Of a stretch of DNA of 64,000 nt, positions 54,701 to 64,000 are shown one piece after another. Made by a program: the position numbers and the translations under genes. This stretch comes from Macrocystis pyrifera (lineage: Eukaryota; Sar; Phaeophyceae; Laminariales; Laminariaceae): assembly GCA_031763025.1 (NCBI GenBank), contig JASSKH010000025.1, positions 6,967,264 to 7,031,263 of the forward strand, read 5' to 3'. The notes below the pieces were generated by a model, which saw only the letters and a list, made by a program, of their open reading frames with translations, was not told where the DNA came from and did not search any database. Numbering within the stretch: position 1 is the first letter of the stretch; every line of letters begins with the position of its first letter.

Positions 54701-56476
54701 CCTCGTCCCGGGTGCGTTGTTTTGATGTTTCCTGACGCTTCTGATTTCCATTGGGGTAGTTTTCTCACCCAAGTGCCTGAACACGAATTTCGCAGTGGAT
54801 TGGCGTTGGAAAGCATGTCTCACGAGCCTCTCGGATTTCTGAGTGGTTCGTTCACAGGTTCGCAGTTGCGCTGGGCGACTGTCGACAAAGAAGGTTTTGC
54901 GATCGTTAATACGTTCCGGAGGCTCGAATACCTGCTTTGGGGTGGTGTTCATATCTTTACTGATCATCGAAACTTGCAGTACATTTTCAATCCGGAGAAG
55001 TGTGTCACGACGGTCACAAAGACCATGGCACAACGCCTAGAGAATTGGAAGGGTGTTTTAGGACAATACCGCTATGCAATCGAACACATCCCTGGCGATC
55101 GAAACTGTTGGGGGGATCTGTTGTCTCGTTGGGTCAAAGTTCCTACGGTGCCTGTTCGTTCGGTTGCCGTGCACAGCCCATGTAATGCTGACGATTCGCT
55201 TCCCGCATTGGATGTGATTCGTGCCTCGCAACAAAGGTCTGTCGCTCGTATCGGCGTTGGTGTTCATGAATTTTCGACAACCTTCGGTCAAGCTACCTTG
55301 GCCGATGATGGTTTGTTTCGTGTGCGTGTTGGGGTGCGTGACGTCTTGTGGATTCCGCCGGATGATCTTGCTCTTCAAACTCGTTTGATGGTGTGCGCGC
55401 ACATGCGCTCGGCTGGTCACCGTGGTGTGGCGCCGACTTTGTTTCGCCTGAAGGAATATTGTGTTTGGCCTCACATGGATTCTCAGGTTCGCGAATTCGT
55501 TCGCCAGTGTTTGCACTGTGTAGACACGCGTGCAGGTGCACTCATTCCTCGTCCCTACGGAGACACGGTGCATGGTACCGCTCCGGGAGAAGTGGTGCAC
55601 TTTGATTTTTTGTATGTTGGCCACAGCGGGCCCGAAGGTAGCGATGGCCTGCCTGATGAGGATGGTTTCCGATATGTTTTGGTCATCATGGATGATTTGT
55701 CCAACTACGTGGCGTTGGAACCGGCCGAGGCTTGTACAGCCGAGGTCACAGCGAAGCATTTGCTAGCCTGGTGTAAGACTTTGGGGGTGCCGCGTGTGTG
55801 GGTGAGTGATACCGCCACGCATTTCAAGAACAGGGTGCTTGCTTTGTTGAGCGACGCGTTGCACATCGAACATCGTTTTGCTGTCGCTTACACGCCGTGG
55901 TCGAACGGTACGTGTGAACGCATGGTAAAAGAGGTGGTACGTGCTCTGCGTTCCATTCTGTCAGAACAGCGTCGTCAGGTTTCGGAGTGGGTTGATGTTT
56001 TGCCGGCCGCTCAGTGGGCCTTGAACACTTCGTTTCGTGAACGTTACCGAAGCACTCCGTACAGCGTGATGTTTGGGCGTGCTCCGCGTACCGATTTCTC
56101 GGCGCTCGTTTCTGAGTCTGATGGCAGGTGGAATGTTGACGTGATGAATGCTGACTTGTTGCGTGCGAACGTCCGTGAAGTCGTTGCAGAGCAGGAGAGA
56201 TTTTGCGCCGATATTCGCGCAGCTGTTGCCGTGTCTCGCGACAACAAACGTAAACAGGCTCAGGGCCAGGTGGTGTTGCCAAAATTTGCGGTTGGTGATT
56301 TCGTGTTGTATGCTCGTGTTCGTCGGCAGGGTGCCACACCGAAATTGTTGTCCACATGGACTGGTCCGTGGCGTGTGGTAGCAGCTGATCATGATCATGT
56401 GTACTCAGTTCAGAACATCGTTTCTGGGAAGGTGCATCAAGCTCACGTGGCTCAAGCCGTGGAGGTTTCAGTGTAA
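51746..56476 (+). CDS. gag-pol: Gag-Pol polyprotein (Ty3/Gypsy): gag, zinc knuckle, protease, RT, RNase H, integrase
   Basis: 1576 codons without interruption. Gag occupies about residues 1-250, then a CX2CX4HX4C zinc knuckle (Cys254, Cys257, His262, Cys267), an Arg/Gly-rich basic stretch, a Ser/Ala/Gly linker, an aspartic protease with DSG at Asp456, RT (Asp772 in KLDLLQGYW; Asp833-Asp834 in VWVDD, Trp replacing the usual Tyr/Phe), RNase H (Asp997, Glu1049, Asp1073 in FTDHRN) and integrase (His1219, His1225, Cys1255, Cys1258; Asp1287, Asp1355, Glu1391, spacing D-35-E). A GPW motif near 1540 marks the post-integrase GPY/F-like module; no chromodomain is evident. RT-RNaseH-IN order defines Ty3/Gypsy. 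The stop and last codons lie inside the 3' LTR because of the junction deletion, so the native C-terminus may differ slightly. Gag and pol are in one frame, with no recoding signal seen. Confidence 0.95.
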   Translation: MAHTASTPLVVGESLTPPKYGEVWTEQASRVFYAAYLDYEERLQLANAQGVVQHSKVSMGQLIPNYIHRCFEGFYKHQTTMTASELLDAVRQHAGYTTTSNRFDTSRAAADLRRVLSMRRDEKQGGETSVKDRAMMVNSAMEKYFAENHAVHAMYRAQDRSWLPGPAEFVSMALVDGLWPSEFKKYVKGQLTYAAGWKKDPALVMDQIFSAAEQWKFIEAYGRKDAAGAAEPRRQQQQKPKQQQSAKKSFVRVCFECGDPNHYVSDCPKARGGGTAPSSGGRGSSGYRGGRNGGRGRFNHGRGRGGRGGNQLTAGGGTSAVASSTSGAPAAGAAGSGSGSSVAGRAVYVGGAGTSVGAAGARTSPSTERAEPVSGAAAGAVAPEPSVYSTSWSGWTADSISSAPAVGGQPWRQVTLGTDQSSTAGEVPVDRSAECLRADLSLPGSVGSLMARVILDSGSALTSIGVGLLQQLSSHFGGADLQIPFENGPQQAKTATGVSVMVTHKTVPIAVSVRTPWGAVKLEPITFAVMPGTDNVVLFGMATMKALGIDVYREALEKLRPRAVPVSTGVETPSYLAARRVTVSVRAFQTEATVDAPEDKAVEHLVDRGPDMFMDPEEERTARERALEDSVQQAEQSGLSVGGATRLREILARRVGAFRRALCGDPPAQVEPMRVQLKQQAKPVKATPRRYEPTKRDWLSKCIAALVFFGFVYHNIQAVWASPAMAVPKKDSFRLVSDYSAVNAQVEKSPGVMPNHEDMGDLLGARFFGKLDLLQGYWQMPLAPEAQDVFTMATSDGLFTPTRVPQGVLNATSYFQGVMTEVLRGLDCKVWVDDVFFFADTEEALLQLLDDILERLENVGLFVAAHKCTFFSRELVWCGKVYSNGVVSHDPARVQGLSEMRRPENAGELMQFLQAVNWLRTSLPRLAETVAPLRDFLEELLVGATRRTKRVARNRVIKDTAWTEDRVRAWNAARGLVAQAVPLHHPRPGCVVLMFPDASDFHWGSFLTQVPEHEFRSGLALESMSHEPLGFLSGSFTGSQLRWATVDKEGFAIVNTFRRLEYLLWGGVHIFTDHRNLQYIFNPEKCVTTVTKTMAQRLENWKGVLGQYRYAIEHIPGDRNCWGDLLSRWVKVPTVPVRSVAVHSPCNADDSLPALDVIRASQQRSVARIGVGVHEFSTTFGQATLADDGLFRVRVGVRDVLWIPPDDLALQTRLMVCAHMRSAGHRGVAPTLFRLKEYCVWPHMDSQVREFVRQCLHCVDTRAGALIPRPYGDTVHGTAPGEVVHFDFLYVGHSGPEGSDGLPDEDGFRYVLVIMDDLSNYVALEPAEACTAEVTAKHLLAWCKTLGVPRVWVSDTATHFKNRVLALLSDALHIEHRFAVAYTPWSNGTCERMVKEVVRALRSILSEQRRQVSEWVDVLPAAQWALNTSFRERYRSTPYSVMFGRAPRTDFSALVSESDGRWNVDVMNADLLRANVREVVAEQERFCADIRAAVAVSRDNKRKQAQGQVVLPKFAVGDFVLYARVRRQGATPKLLSTWTGPWRVVAADHDHVYSVQNIVSGKVHQAHVAQAVEVSV

Positions 56477-56668
56477 TCGCATGTGTGAGTGGAGCAGTGG
56501 CCGGGGATCCTGTGTGATGTCCCCTAGCCACCTGGCTCGTGGTCCGATGAGGATTACTCCGTGATAATACAAGCTCTAAGAACAAGACTTACTGAGTGCG
56601 AGGCCAGCGAGACTGGTGGAGTCCCTCGCTGGAAGCCCTCTTGCTGATATCATCTGGCAGAGGCCATA
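56453..56668 (+). repeat. 3' LTR, missing the first 16 bp
   Basis: 216 bp, beginning CAAGCCGTGG rather than TGTAGCC, directly fused to the end of the integrase frame. It is followed by duplication GCTC. Confidence 0.9.
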
Positions 56669-56672
56669 GCTC

Positions 56673-58228
56673 TCGTCCTAAACTCATGCTGATAGTCACA
56701 AGCTGCCTGGCCAACACAGGTAACCCGCATGCCGGTGTGACGTTCAAAGGGGCTGACTTGCTATGCCGAGCTATGTCCAGCTTATGACGAAGGACTGCCT
56801 ATTCTTATATCTCTGTGTACTCGACGATGACAGCTGAGGTATGTATACAGTACATGTAAAAGTATCGTGGGTCGCCAGTCTGTTTTCAACGTGTATGTTC
56901 ATTGTTTGACGTTGTGAGATTATTAGTCGTTGTCGCGTACTGTTCTTCACTAGAGTATGATATCACGACTACCGTGCATTTCGTACAGGCGGCACCCCAG
57001 ACAGCAGCCGCTGCTGTAGCCAGCAACTACGAGTTGGATAGTTGTCGGAACGGGGGATACTCTACGTTGTAGTTGAGAGGATATACCCGCGGCCATGCTA
57101 GTTGAGTTTGCACATTGGTTTCATCTTGTGTGCGCCTTCTTCGTCTCGTGTATTTTTAGGCGGTCGAATTTCGGTTTTTATGGGTTGTTTTGGGTCTTTC
57201 TACGGATCCAGCACCTTTGTGTGAGCACGGACTCCTTCCTTTGAGAGATAATGTGAGAGGACAGCAACAAACAACAAGAATAGGCTGATTTTCTCCGCTC
57301 GCCGGTTGTACGTACTTTAATATCGCTATCACCACGTATACTACTATTGTATAGTGGTGTCTTTCATTTGATGGTTGTTGGTGTCACATTCCATCAATCG
57401 TACACTACAATTCATCCGGTATCACTGCTAGTATCTGCTCTGAATATGGCAGCTTTGGTCTTGTTCAATTGGCATAACTCAATGGTCTTGTTATCGCTAG
57501 TTAGGTGCTTCATAGATGCGAATGCCACCGCCGCGCAAAGGGCGTCCAGCTACCAGCTGTCTGTCTGGCTTCGTTCGTGCTGCCTAACCATGTTTTATAT
57601 CCGTATATATATGCACCTCTTACAACACAGTCTATGACCGATCCACGATGAGCTTATTTTTCTATTTCACTCGTGTGGTTTCCACGTAGTGGGTTTTCAT
57701 TTCTATACGACATAATAGTATACCAGCTGTAGGTCGTCACTACGTAGATGTGATAAGTAATATGACCCAAGTAGTATAACAAAAGCTCCGTGCCGGCTCG
57801 TTAGTGCTCACCGTCACCCTGAGCACTACTCCCGAGAAGATCTCACCCCGCGACTCGTCTACTGGCACAGCGGCTGTCGGGCGCTCACCTTCGCCTTCCA
57901 GCTGCGTACGGCAACTTACAAATCTAATGTTCATCAGATTCCAACAGTTCGCCAGGCCCAAGCTTTACCGAACCAATCGCATTACCAGATTACATCATGT
58001 CCGCAAACCAAACATTACAGAACAGCATAATATAGCATCAGATTCCATCAGTTCGCCGAACCCCCCAATTTTTTTATTTATTTTTTATCCTCCGGCGGAT
58101 TGGTAAAAATAAAGCTTAAGCTCGCCACACTTCCACGTTGGCGATTTCGTGTAGTGTGTCAATTTAGCCCAATTGGGCACGTTGACCCGACCTGACCCCC
58201 GAGAGGATCAGGTGCGGTGGAGATAGCC
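56673..58228. other. Unassigned region
   Basis: Low-copy sequence. A 25-bp block (CATCAGATTCCA(A/T)CAGTTCGCC) is repeated near 57932 and 58037. No gene was recognised. Confidence 0.25.
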
Positions 58229-58254
58229 ACCCGGGAGAGTCATCTCTCCCGGGT
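58229..58254. other. Perfect 11-bp hairpin
   Basis: ACCCGGGAGAG, loop TCAT, CTCTCCCGGGT. It lies 1.2 kb upstream of a gag-like frame; it could be an RNA structure in a leader or LTR, or a palindrome without function. Confidence 0.7.
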
Positions 58255-59494
58255 AGTGTGGGACTTGCGCGAGCTCACCCACTAACAAAAACCAAGGCTA
58301 TGAGGCCTTCCCGCCGGACTCGGACCAGTTACGGTCCACCCTACCCGTTGGGGCGTTGGTCCTCATCCAATTGTTTTCTTGCGGACACCAGCCCTCGAGC
58401 AGCTGGTGCTCGTGTGACTTGCTTGGTGCTCGTAACCCTATCACCACTTTTTGATCCTGCCTGGGTCGATCTCCCTGGGTTCACCATGTTGCGGCAAGCT
58501 CCCCGGGGTGAGCTGTCAACGTCCACCTGACTCGCCGCCTCAGTTCGTACGTTGGATCCTTCCGCAGTCCCTCCAGGGCTTACCTCAGGCGAGAGCGAAG
58601 CAAACGATGACCAACAAAAAGGATTGCGAGCGATACAGATACTCGATTATGCCCGCTATCACGCGAAATGATGCTTATATGCGAGCGAACCGTCGGTTCA
58701 AACTTTAGTCCTTTAGTTTTCAGTCATTTAGTTCACCTATTATGTTTTGCACGTATTCTCTTACGTGCCTGGGTAGCGTCTAAAGACACTCGGTGTTGGT
58801 CCACGCGCTGCATGCGGTATACACCTTGGTCAGGTGTTTTGCATTCAGCAGGCTGAAACCTTCTGCTGAATGAAACACCCATCCCACACCCACAGAGTAT
58901 TCCGCCTCTACTCTGCGCCCAACGACTCGTGGCTGCATGCCTCGACTCGTCGTACTTTTGGTTGCTCCACGTCCCTCCGTCGCAACATTTGCTCGTCGCC
59001 AAGGCCTATTTCCCGGTCTATGCCGCACTTTTCACTGTTGCGTACCCTTGCAATGCTGTGATTTTGTCGCGCTTCGAATCACCCAGGCAACAGACGTTTG
59101 ATCATCGTCTTATTCACATTAAAAAATATAACGCTGGCCGCAATATCAAACAAATGCACCTTGGTAGAGATATGGCTTCTGCGCTGTGGTTTCGTCGCGC
59201 CCCGTGCCACCCTGGTAACCTTCTTGTGCTTGTTCGAATATGGTTGTTCAGAATCAGGGAGCGTGCGTTCGTGCGTGTTCGAATGTGGTTGTTCAGCATT
59301 TTGGCAGTTTCGTGACTACTGGGGACGTCGGTTTATTGTTGGTTACTTGGTTGTTTCTGTGAGTACAAGTGATACCCACATGGTCTCTCATTTTCCACTC
59401 TGCCGGGAGAATATTGCTAAAAACTTGAATCATCTTCGTTCCTCGCCTGGGATCTATCAATGCTCTAGAGTCTCGACGTTGGCAACATGGGCTC
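58255..59494. other. Unassigned region, possibly leader/LTR of a decayed element
   Basis: No terminal repeat partner was found in the window. A 54-bp stretch with GTTCGAATRTGGTTGTTCAG is duplicated at about 59235 and 59278. Confidence 0.25.
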
Positions 59495-59914
59495 ATGAGT
59501 GACGAAGTAGAAGTACCGGAGCAGGGCCTCGCCCTCGAGGGGCTGCAGCGGGCGGCCGCAGACGGAGAGGACCGTCAAAGGCACGCCCAGCTTCTCGAGG
59601 TGATGGCACAGATTGTGTGCGGTGGAGGACAGGTGCTATCTACCTTAGTTGGAGCAGGGACGGATGCTGCAACGCCATCGTTGGAACATTCTGAAGTTGG
59701 CGACGGGAGCCGAGAGGGTGAACGCGTTTCCGCGGAAGATGGCCACTTCGGTGGAAAAGGGAGCGGAGGCTGTGTTGGCGCTCTTGGAGTATGCCGGAGA
59801 TATGACGGCGTTCTAAATGGAAAAGAAAAAGTCCTGCGGTGGCAGCAAAACCGTAGGCGCCCCCGCTGGCAGTAGCTCGGGGGACAACAAGTCGTGTGAA
59901 AATTAACGTGCGCA
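59495..59914 (+). pseudogene. Disrupted gag-like or unknown gene fragment
   Basis: The ATG at 59495 opens an acidic, helix-prone frame (MSDEVEVPEQGLALEGLQRA, then LLEVMAQIVCGGGQ). After about 59640 the protein-like reading is in another frame (WNILKLATGAERVNAFP, then EKGAEAVLALLEYAGDM), ends at a TAA near 59814 and resumes in that same frame with a Lys/Gly/Ser-rich stretch to about 59905. One frameshift and one in-frame stop suggest a pseudogene. The helical, Cys-poor profile resembles a retroelement gag, but no zinc knuckle or pol follows, so this remains a guess. Confidence 0.35.
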
Positions 59915-60198
59915 CTCCACTAAGGGGAGGTTGTGGTGGGGCTAGGAGGTGTGAGCATGGGAGACGTATCTGAAATTTTCGCGTGAAGTCGCACGGCGAG
60001 CCAGGTTGTGTGCACTCGGTATTCCATGTGGAATGGTTGGGAAAGCCGCGCACGAGATGGGCACACTCGATTACGTTGTGGTAGTGGTCGAGGGAGTGGA
60101 CGTGGGAGAATCGGTTGCTACTGTAGCAACACTAATAACGAAGGGAGGACATGTCTGCACCGGCAACAAGTCGCGTGACACAGCAGTCGCGTGCACAC

Positions 60199-60300
60199 GA
60201 CGACAGCAGCAGCAGCAGCAGGAGCAGCAGCAGCGGGAGGTCTGGAACAGCAGCAGCATTAGCAGTCGCAGAAGGTATGCAGCGGCAGCAGCAGCGGGAG
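60199..60300. repeat. CAG triplet tract
   Basis: Interrupted (CAGCAG/AGCAGC)n. Frames through it (poly-Gln, poly-Ser) are not reliable genes, although the 60151-60417 frame stays open past the tract. Confidence 0.6.
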
Positions 60301-60417
60301 GTCGTGAATGGGGCAGGCGTGGTTGGATCGTCCGCTGGATCCCTTTATGGATCTGGCAACACGCAGGGCGAAGGAATAGCGGGTGTTTCTTCTTGCGACG
60401 AGGGTAGAAATTCGTGA

Positions 60418-60879
60418 ACTGAATCATAGTACGTACGAGTATGAAATGCGCGGTAATGATGTTCACACTGGATGACACGTACGCAAGTATTATTTGGGGC
60501 TTCTTTCTGAATGATACCCCCTTGCCCCCCGCCTTGTAGCTGAAAAGTCGTAATTTTGTATTTGCGTGAAACATGTTACCGACGAATACGATATTCACTG
60601 CGCTTCGTTGCGCGCCGTGCTTGATGTAGGCAGGCCCCAAAAAGAGTAACCTGACAAATACCGTACATGACTGTCGCTTGTTTCAACGGTTTGGAGGGAG
60701 TCCGAGTCAAGGGTGCATTTATGTTGCGGGAAGATCGTGAAGTGGACAAGACAGGTATCTCGTCAGTAGGGGCTGTTCAGTGATGCGGCTGCTTCGTGGG
60801 CGGGAGGTTATGTCTAGTCTACCTGGTGGGTATTCGTCGCAGTAGTTTTCTCTTTTGATTGGATATACATGTCGGTCGA
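60418..60879. other. Unassigned region
   Basis: Nothing recognised. Confidence 0.25.
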
Positions 60880-61330
60880 ACTACGGTTTTGATCGTACAA
60901 ATGGAGATATGTCATTTTCGATTGGTTTTGGATACGTTCCGGGTAAAAAACGTTTAACGTGATATATACCGTTTGCGACGTGTAGATGCTAAATTATATG
61001 GTAATTATCGTTCTTCCCGGGTGTGCGGTAGATTATATCTAGGATATGTATCGTTCATCGCCGGTTACGGATCTGCGCATGGTATGGAAAATATGTTTTT
61101 TATCTCGCGAAGGACGTGAATGGTACGAAGAAGGTATGGTACTGTCTACGGTAGGTTCGTCAAATGGAGATATTATCATTTTCGACTGGGTGTGGATTCG
61201 TTCCGGGTAAGTGGTATATGATAGAAACCGCTTGTGACGTGTTAGGGACTACTAAATTACATGGAAGTTATCGTACTTGCCGGGGTAGTAGTGGATGATA
61301 TATATACGATACAAGGTTTCCCTTCGGGAT
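60880..61330. repeat. Tandem repeat, period about 273 bp
   Basis: CAAATGGAGATAT...CATTTTCGA(T/C)TGG, then TTCCGGGTAA, GACGTGT, CTAAATTA(T/C)ATGG and a TATCG/GATATAT end occur at 60898 and 61171. A third partial relative lies near 63560-63640 (GGTTACGGAT, GGTACGG). Confidence 0.6.
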
Positions 61331-61424
61331 GTAAGTGACGTGAAATAACGGGGGCGTCGCAAGGCGAAAATCGAGTCACAGATAACACACCTACATAGCT
61401 GTTCCTGGCGGAAACGGGAGCCAT

Positions 61425-62230
61425 GGGTTAGGGTATTGCTCGAAGGAAATAGTAACACGAACAGTAGCTTTCGGCAGAAACTGAGCACTACTCTTTCTGT
61501 GGTAGATACTACAGTACGACATGCTCGCGGTACCGTGGGTTGACTGCTAGACCACCACAATATACACCACTACCACTACAACGCTGATGATGTAGTACAA
61601 GTAGAAGCAGTATGCACTCTGAAAAACACTACCTGGTGCACTACTTCGACTACTGATTATGCTACTACTACCAAGTACGTAGTACTGCTGGATAAACGCT
61701 CATGCAATATACAGACAACCTCATGGTAAACAGAGGGGTTAAATAACAACGCGGAGCCATGGGTTGGGGCATGACAGCCATACTGCTACTATTGCGGGTG
61801 ACCATAGTAAATAGGAGCAAATCTTGCTCATACAAAAATAATAAAAATATAGCTTTTTGTGTGTACCATAAATCAAATTTACTCTGGTCCCCCGTAATAC
61901 ACACCACCACCAGTGTTACGTAGAGGCAGTACAGGTAGAAACAGCATGAAGAAATACTAGCTGGTACACTGCAATACTTACTACTGTTTCTCCTATAATA
62001 CTCAAACTTCCATACGACGGCGACGTAGCATTTGAGGGTGCATGATGTCAAGGTCTTAGTCCGTTGGGCTAAAGGTAAAAGGTTAACCAATCGCCTACCC
62101 AATCTAAGCCTCATAACAATGAGTTAAGGGCGTGACTATTATTATACTGTTACTCTTATTGTACACCACTCCTACTACTACCCAGATAGATGTACCGTAG
62201 TAAGGGTAGGAGCAGTGTCATGGTGATAGA
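61425..62230. repeat. Diverged tandem repeat, about 310-bp units
   Basis: GGAGCCATGGGTT(A/G)GGG begins units at about 61420 and 61755. Shared downstream words include ACACCAC and GTAGAAG/GTAGAAACAGCATG. A third partial unit appears after 62150. Confidence 0.45.
62046..62118 (-). mobile_element. Solo copy of the 73-bp LTR-like module with 4-bp duplication
   Basis: On the plus strand it starts TGTCAAGG and ends CTCATAACA; read on the minus strand it is TGTTATGAGG...CCTTGACA, like 48803-48879. It is flanked by ATGA on both sides (62042-62045, 62119-62122), a perfect 4-bp direct duplication. Confidence 0.7.
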
Positions 62231-64000
62231 AAGTCCGCTTCACCGTTGGTGGTGCCTTCGCGGTATTTTCAAAGTATAACGGTACGCCGCGAGGAATTCA
62301 AGCCATCACTGAACTCGGGGGTTGTGTTCCGCAACCGTGGCGAGGCTTTCGACAATTTTTCCGTGTAAGAGCGAGAGGTACTGTCCCCTTTTGTTATCCA
62401 GTAATCAGCATATACAGCAGGCACACTATCAAAGCAGCATGCACGCTAAAACCTACCTGGTATTATACAGCTACAACCACTGTTAATAATTATTTTGTGA
62501 ATGTACAGGCTACTTACGTACAGGTCTTATATACGGTTGAGGGCAACCACTGGCCAGGTACAAGCATCATGCAGAGGTAGACGGACCGAAAGGACCCAGT
62601 TTTGTGGCCACGTACGTGCTCATTATGAGGTGCATGATGTACGTTAAAGGGCTACAATAGGTGAAACATATATGACGCTCGACAGACGTGTAATGTTGCT
62701 GCAGCTGTGCCAGGTATCTGCTGCTGTATCAGCTGCTCCTGCTGCTGAGGTAGATCAAAAACATGGGATTTCATTTTCTGTGAGATTTTCAACGCGGAGC
62801 AAATTAAGCAGTGAAATATCTTATGCTTGTGCGGGATTAATTGTTGTTGACTGCTCGCCACGACTCGCGAGTTCACCGTTAGGTTTCCAAGGCTATTGCA
62901 CCGAAAAAAAACCAACACCACGATCACTCGATTGCTCGACCGGGTGAACACTGCACACACATACTATACGAACGCTGCTATTGTACTGCTGCTGCTGCGG
63001 CTGCTGTTGTGGTGCGCATTGTGGCTGAGCGTTGCTTCTGAAATGCGGAGGAAGTGTGAATTCGTACGAATCGTCGTCCTGCCTCTGGACAGAATCCAAT
63101 TAATAGCATCTTCCTCAAAAGTATGTATGTGTTCGTTCCTACTCCCTAGGTTGACAGGTATCACGGCTCACACACGTACACACAGAAAAACGCTATCCGT
63201 GGCCGTCACAAAAGGGAGTGTTTAGTAAACGACCGTTGCTGTGCCGTGGCTGCCTCTGTAGAGAGCTCGAGGGACGATGTGATCAGACATGATACAGCAA
63301 GCAGTAGCAGCAGCAGACAAAAAACTCTTAAATTGTGGGGTCTCCATTGGTCTGAATGCTTCCCCGTCGTTATTTGCCAGAATTCGTGACTGCGGAGGCC
63401 CAGAGCGCGCGCCACAGACCTTGGCCGGGGCTCGCATTTGCGCTGTGGTGTACACGCGGGCTCCCTGCGTGCCAGGCAGCCTAGAGCGCGAGAAACGATC
63501 CGCGGCCGGACGAGAAAAGTTAAGGATTCCGGAAAAAAGTCAATTTGATACGAAGTAACATGTATCATTTACCACTGGTTACGGATGTCTGAATGGAATG
63601 GATTTTTTATTTATCCCGGGGAGGTCGTACTGGTACGGAGTTATAATATCGTCGACTCCACGGTATACGTGGCATTTTTTCGCCTGGAGTTTTGAAATGT
63701 GTTCATGATCAAATCAAACAGTCTTTGTGGTAGAGACAGCTCCAGAAGGTGACTGGTGGATCTTATACTTATTATTTTGACGGATTGGCGAGTTAAGAGT
63801 ACGTGGGTGCACCTTGAGAGGTGTTTTGCAGATGCGGCGGTATTGGCGGACACTGATTTCATTGGTTTTTGCAGGGATTTGTCATTGTACTGCTGTCTAT
63901 TGGTTGCAGAACTCGGGAGGGAAATTTTATTCATGATGATGTCGTGTCTTCAACGACCAATATTGTATTTCCGAACTTGAAGAATGATAGAAATTTTGTT
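62231..64000. other. Unassigned region to the window end
   Basis: It contains short CTG-rich patches (62695-62745, 62985-63010) and the third relative of the 273-bp repeat. No frame had supporting splice or start signals. Confidence 0.25.

Larger units (their letters stand above)
51307..56668 (+). mobile_element. Ty3/Gypsy LTR retrotransposon with intact gag-pol frame
   Basis: 5' LTR 51307-51538, leader 51539-51745, single gag-pol frame 51746-56476, partial 3' LTR 56453-56668. The duplication GCTC is at 51303-51306 and 56669-56672. Ends TGTAGCC...GGCCATA with a 4-bp duplication match the copy at 39587. The 3' LTR lacks its first 16 bp and the preceding polypurine-tract region, so although the protein is intact the element should not be able to complete plus-strand priming or regenerate a normal LTR. 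Confidence 0.92.

Overview
The window is nuclear DNA from a eukaryote. It holds LTR retrotransposons, class II transposons with target-site duplications, many satellites and triplet repeats, and short coding stretches bounded by spliceosomal-type GT/AG signals. There are no bacterial-type operons and no rRNA. The large intergenic spaces, long introns, CAG/CTG tracts and style of Ty3/Gypsy element would suit a large-genome alga (brown or red macroalga) or another stramenopile. That is inference; no gene here identifies the species.

Layout. About 1-12.4 kb (+): the 3' part of a gene for a cysteine-rich, single-pass membrane protein (exons at 48-208, 3176-3286 and 4944-5104, internal junctions in phase 1), then a second possible gene opening with a signal peptide at 6857. 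A 1.7-kb TIR element (9248-10933) packed with ACTTCC/GGAAGT words and flanked by a perfect 9-bp duplication lies between the second gene's candidate exons. About 13.4-15 kb (-): a gene with a Pro/Ser/Thr-rich exon and a clear terminal exon. About 15.2-23.2 kb: dispersed and tandem repeats, a degenerate tRNA-Glu, a CTG triplet zone, a decayed gag-like region and orphan coding-like frames. 23.8-25.6 kb and 38.3-39.2 kb: two copies, in opposite orientation, of a hAT-like non-autonomous element built from GGGTC arrays; the second has a perfect 8-bp duplication. 27.1-29.0 kb (+): a possible four-exon gene with a CAG tract in its first intron. 29.9-38 kb: satellites and repeats.

The clearest genes are two copies of one Ty3/Gypsy retrotransposon. 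The copy at 51307-56668 (+) has an uninterrupted 1576-codon gag-pol frame with zinc knuckle, protease, RT, RNase H and integrase. The copy at 39587-43290 (-) has identical LTRs and a perfect 4-bp duplication but carries a 2-bp frameshift and lacks the rest of RNase H and all of integrase. Their defects are complementary: the intact-frame copy lacks the polypurine-tract region and the first 16 bp of its 3' LTR.

43.3-51.3 kb and 56.7-64 kb are mainly low-copy and repeat DNA. They include a near-perfect 21-bp hairpin, a 276-bp tandem duplication with tRNA-like arms, three copies of a small LTR-like module (one a 73-bp solo copy with a 4-bp duplication) and a few coding-like exons. All host-gene models here were read by eye from frame, splice signals and phase, and need transcript support.
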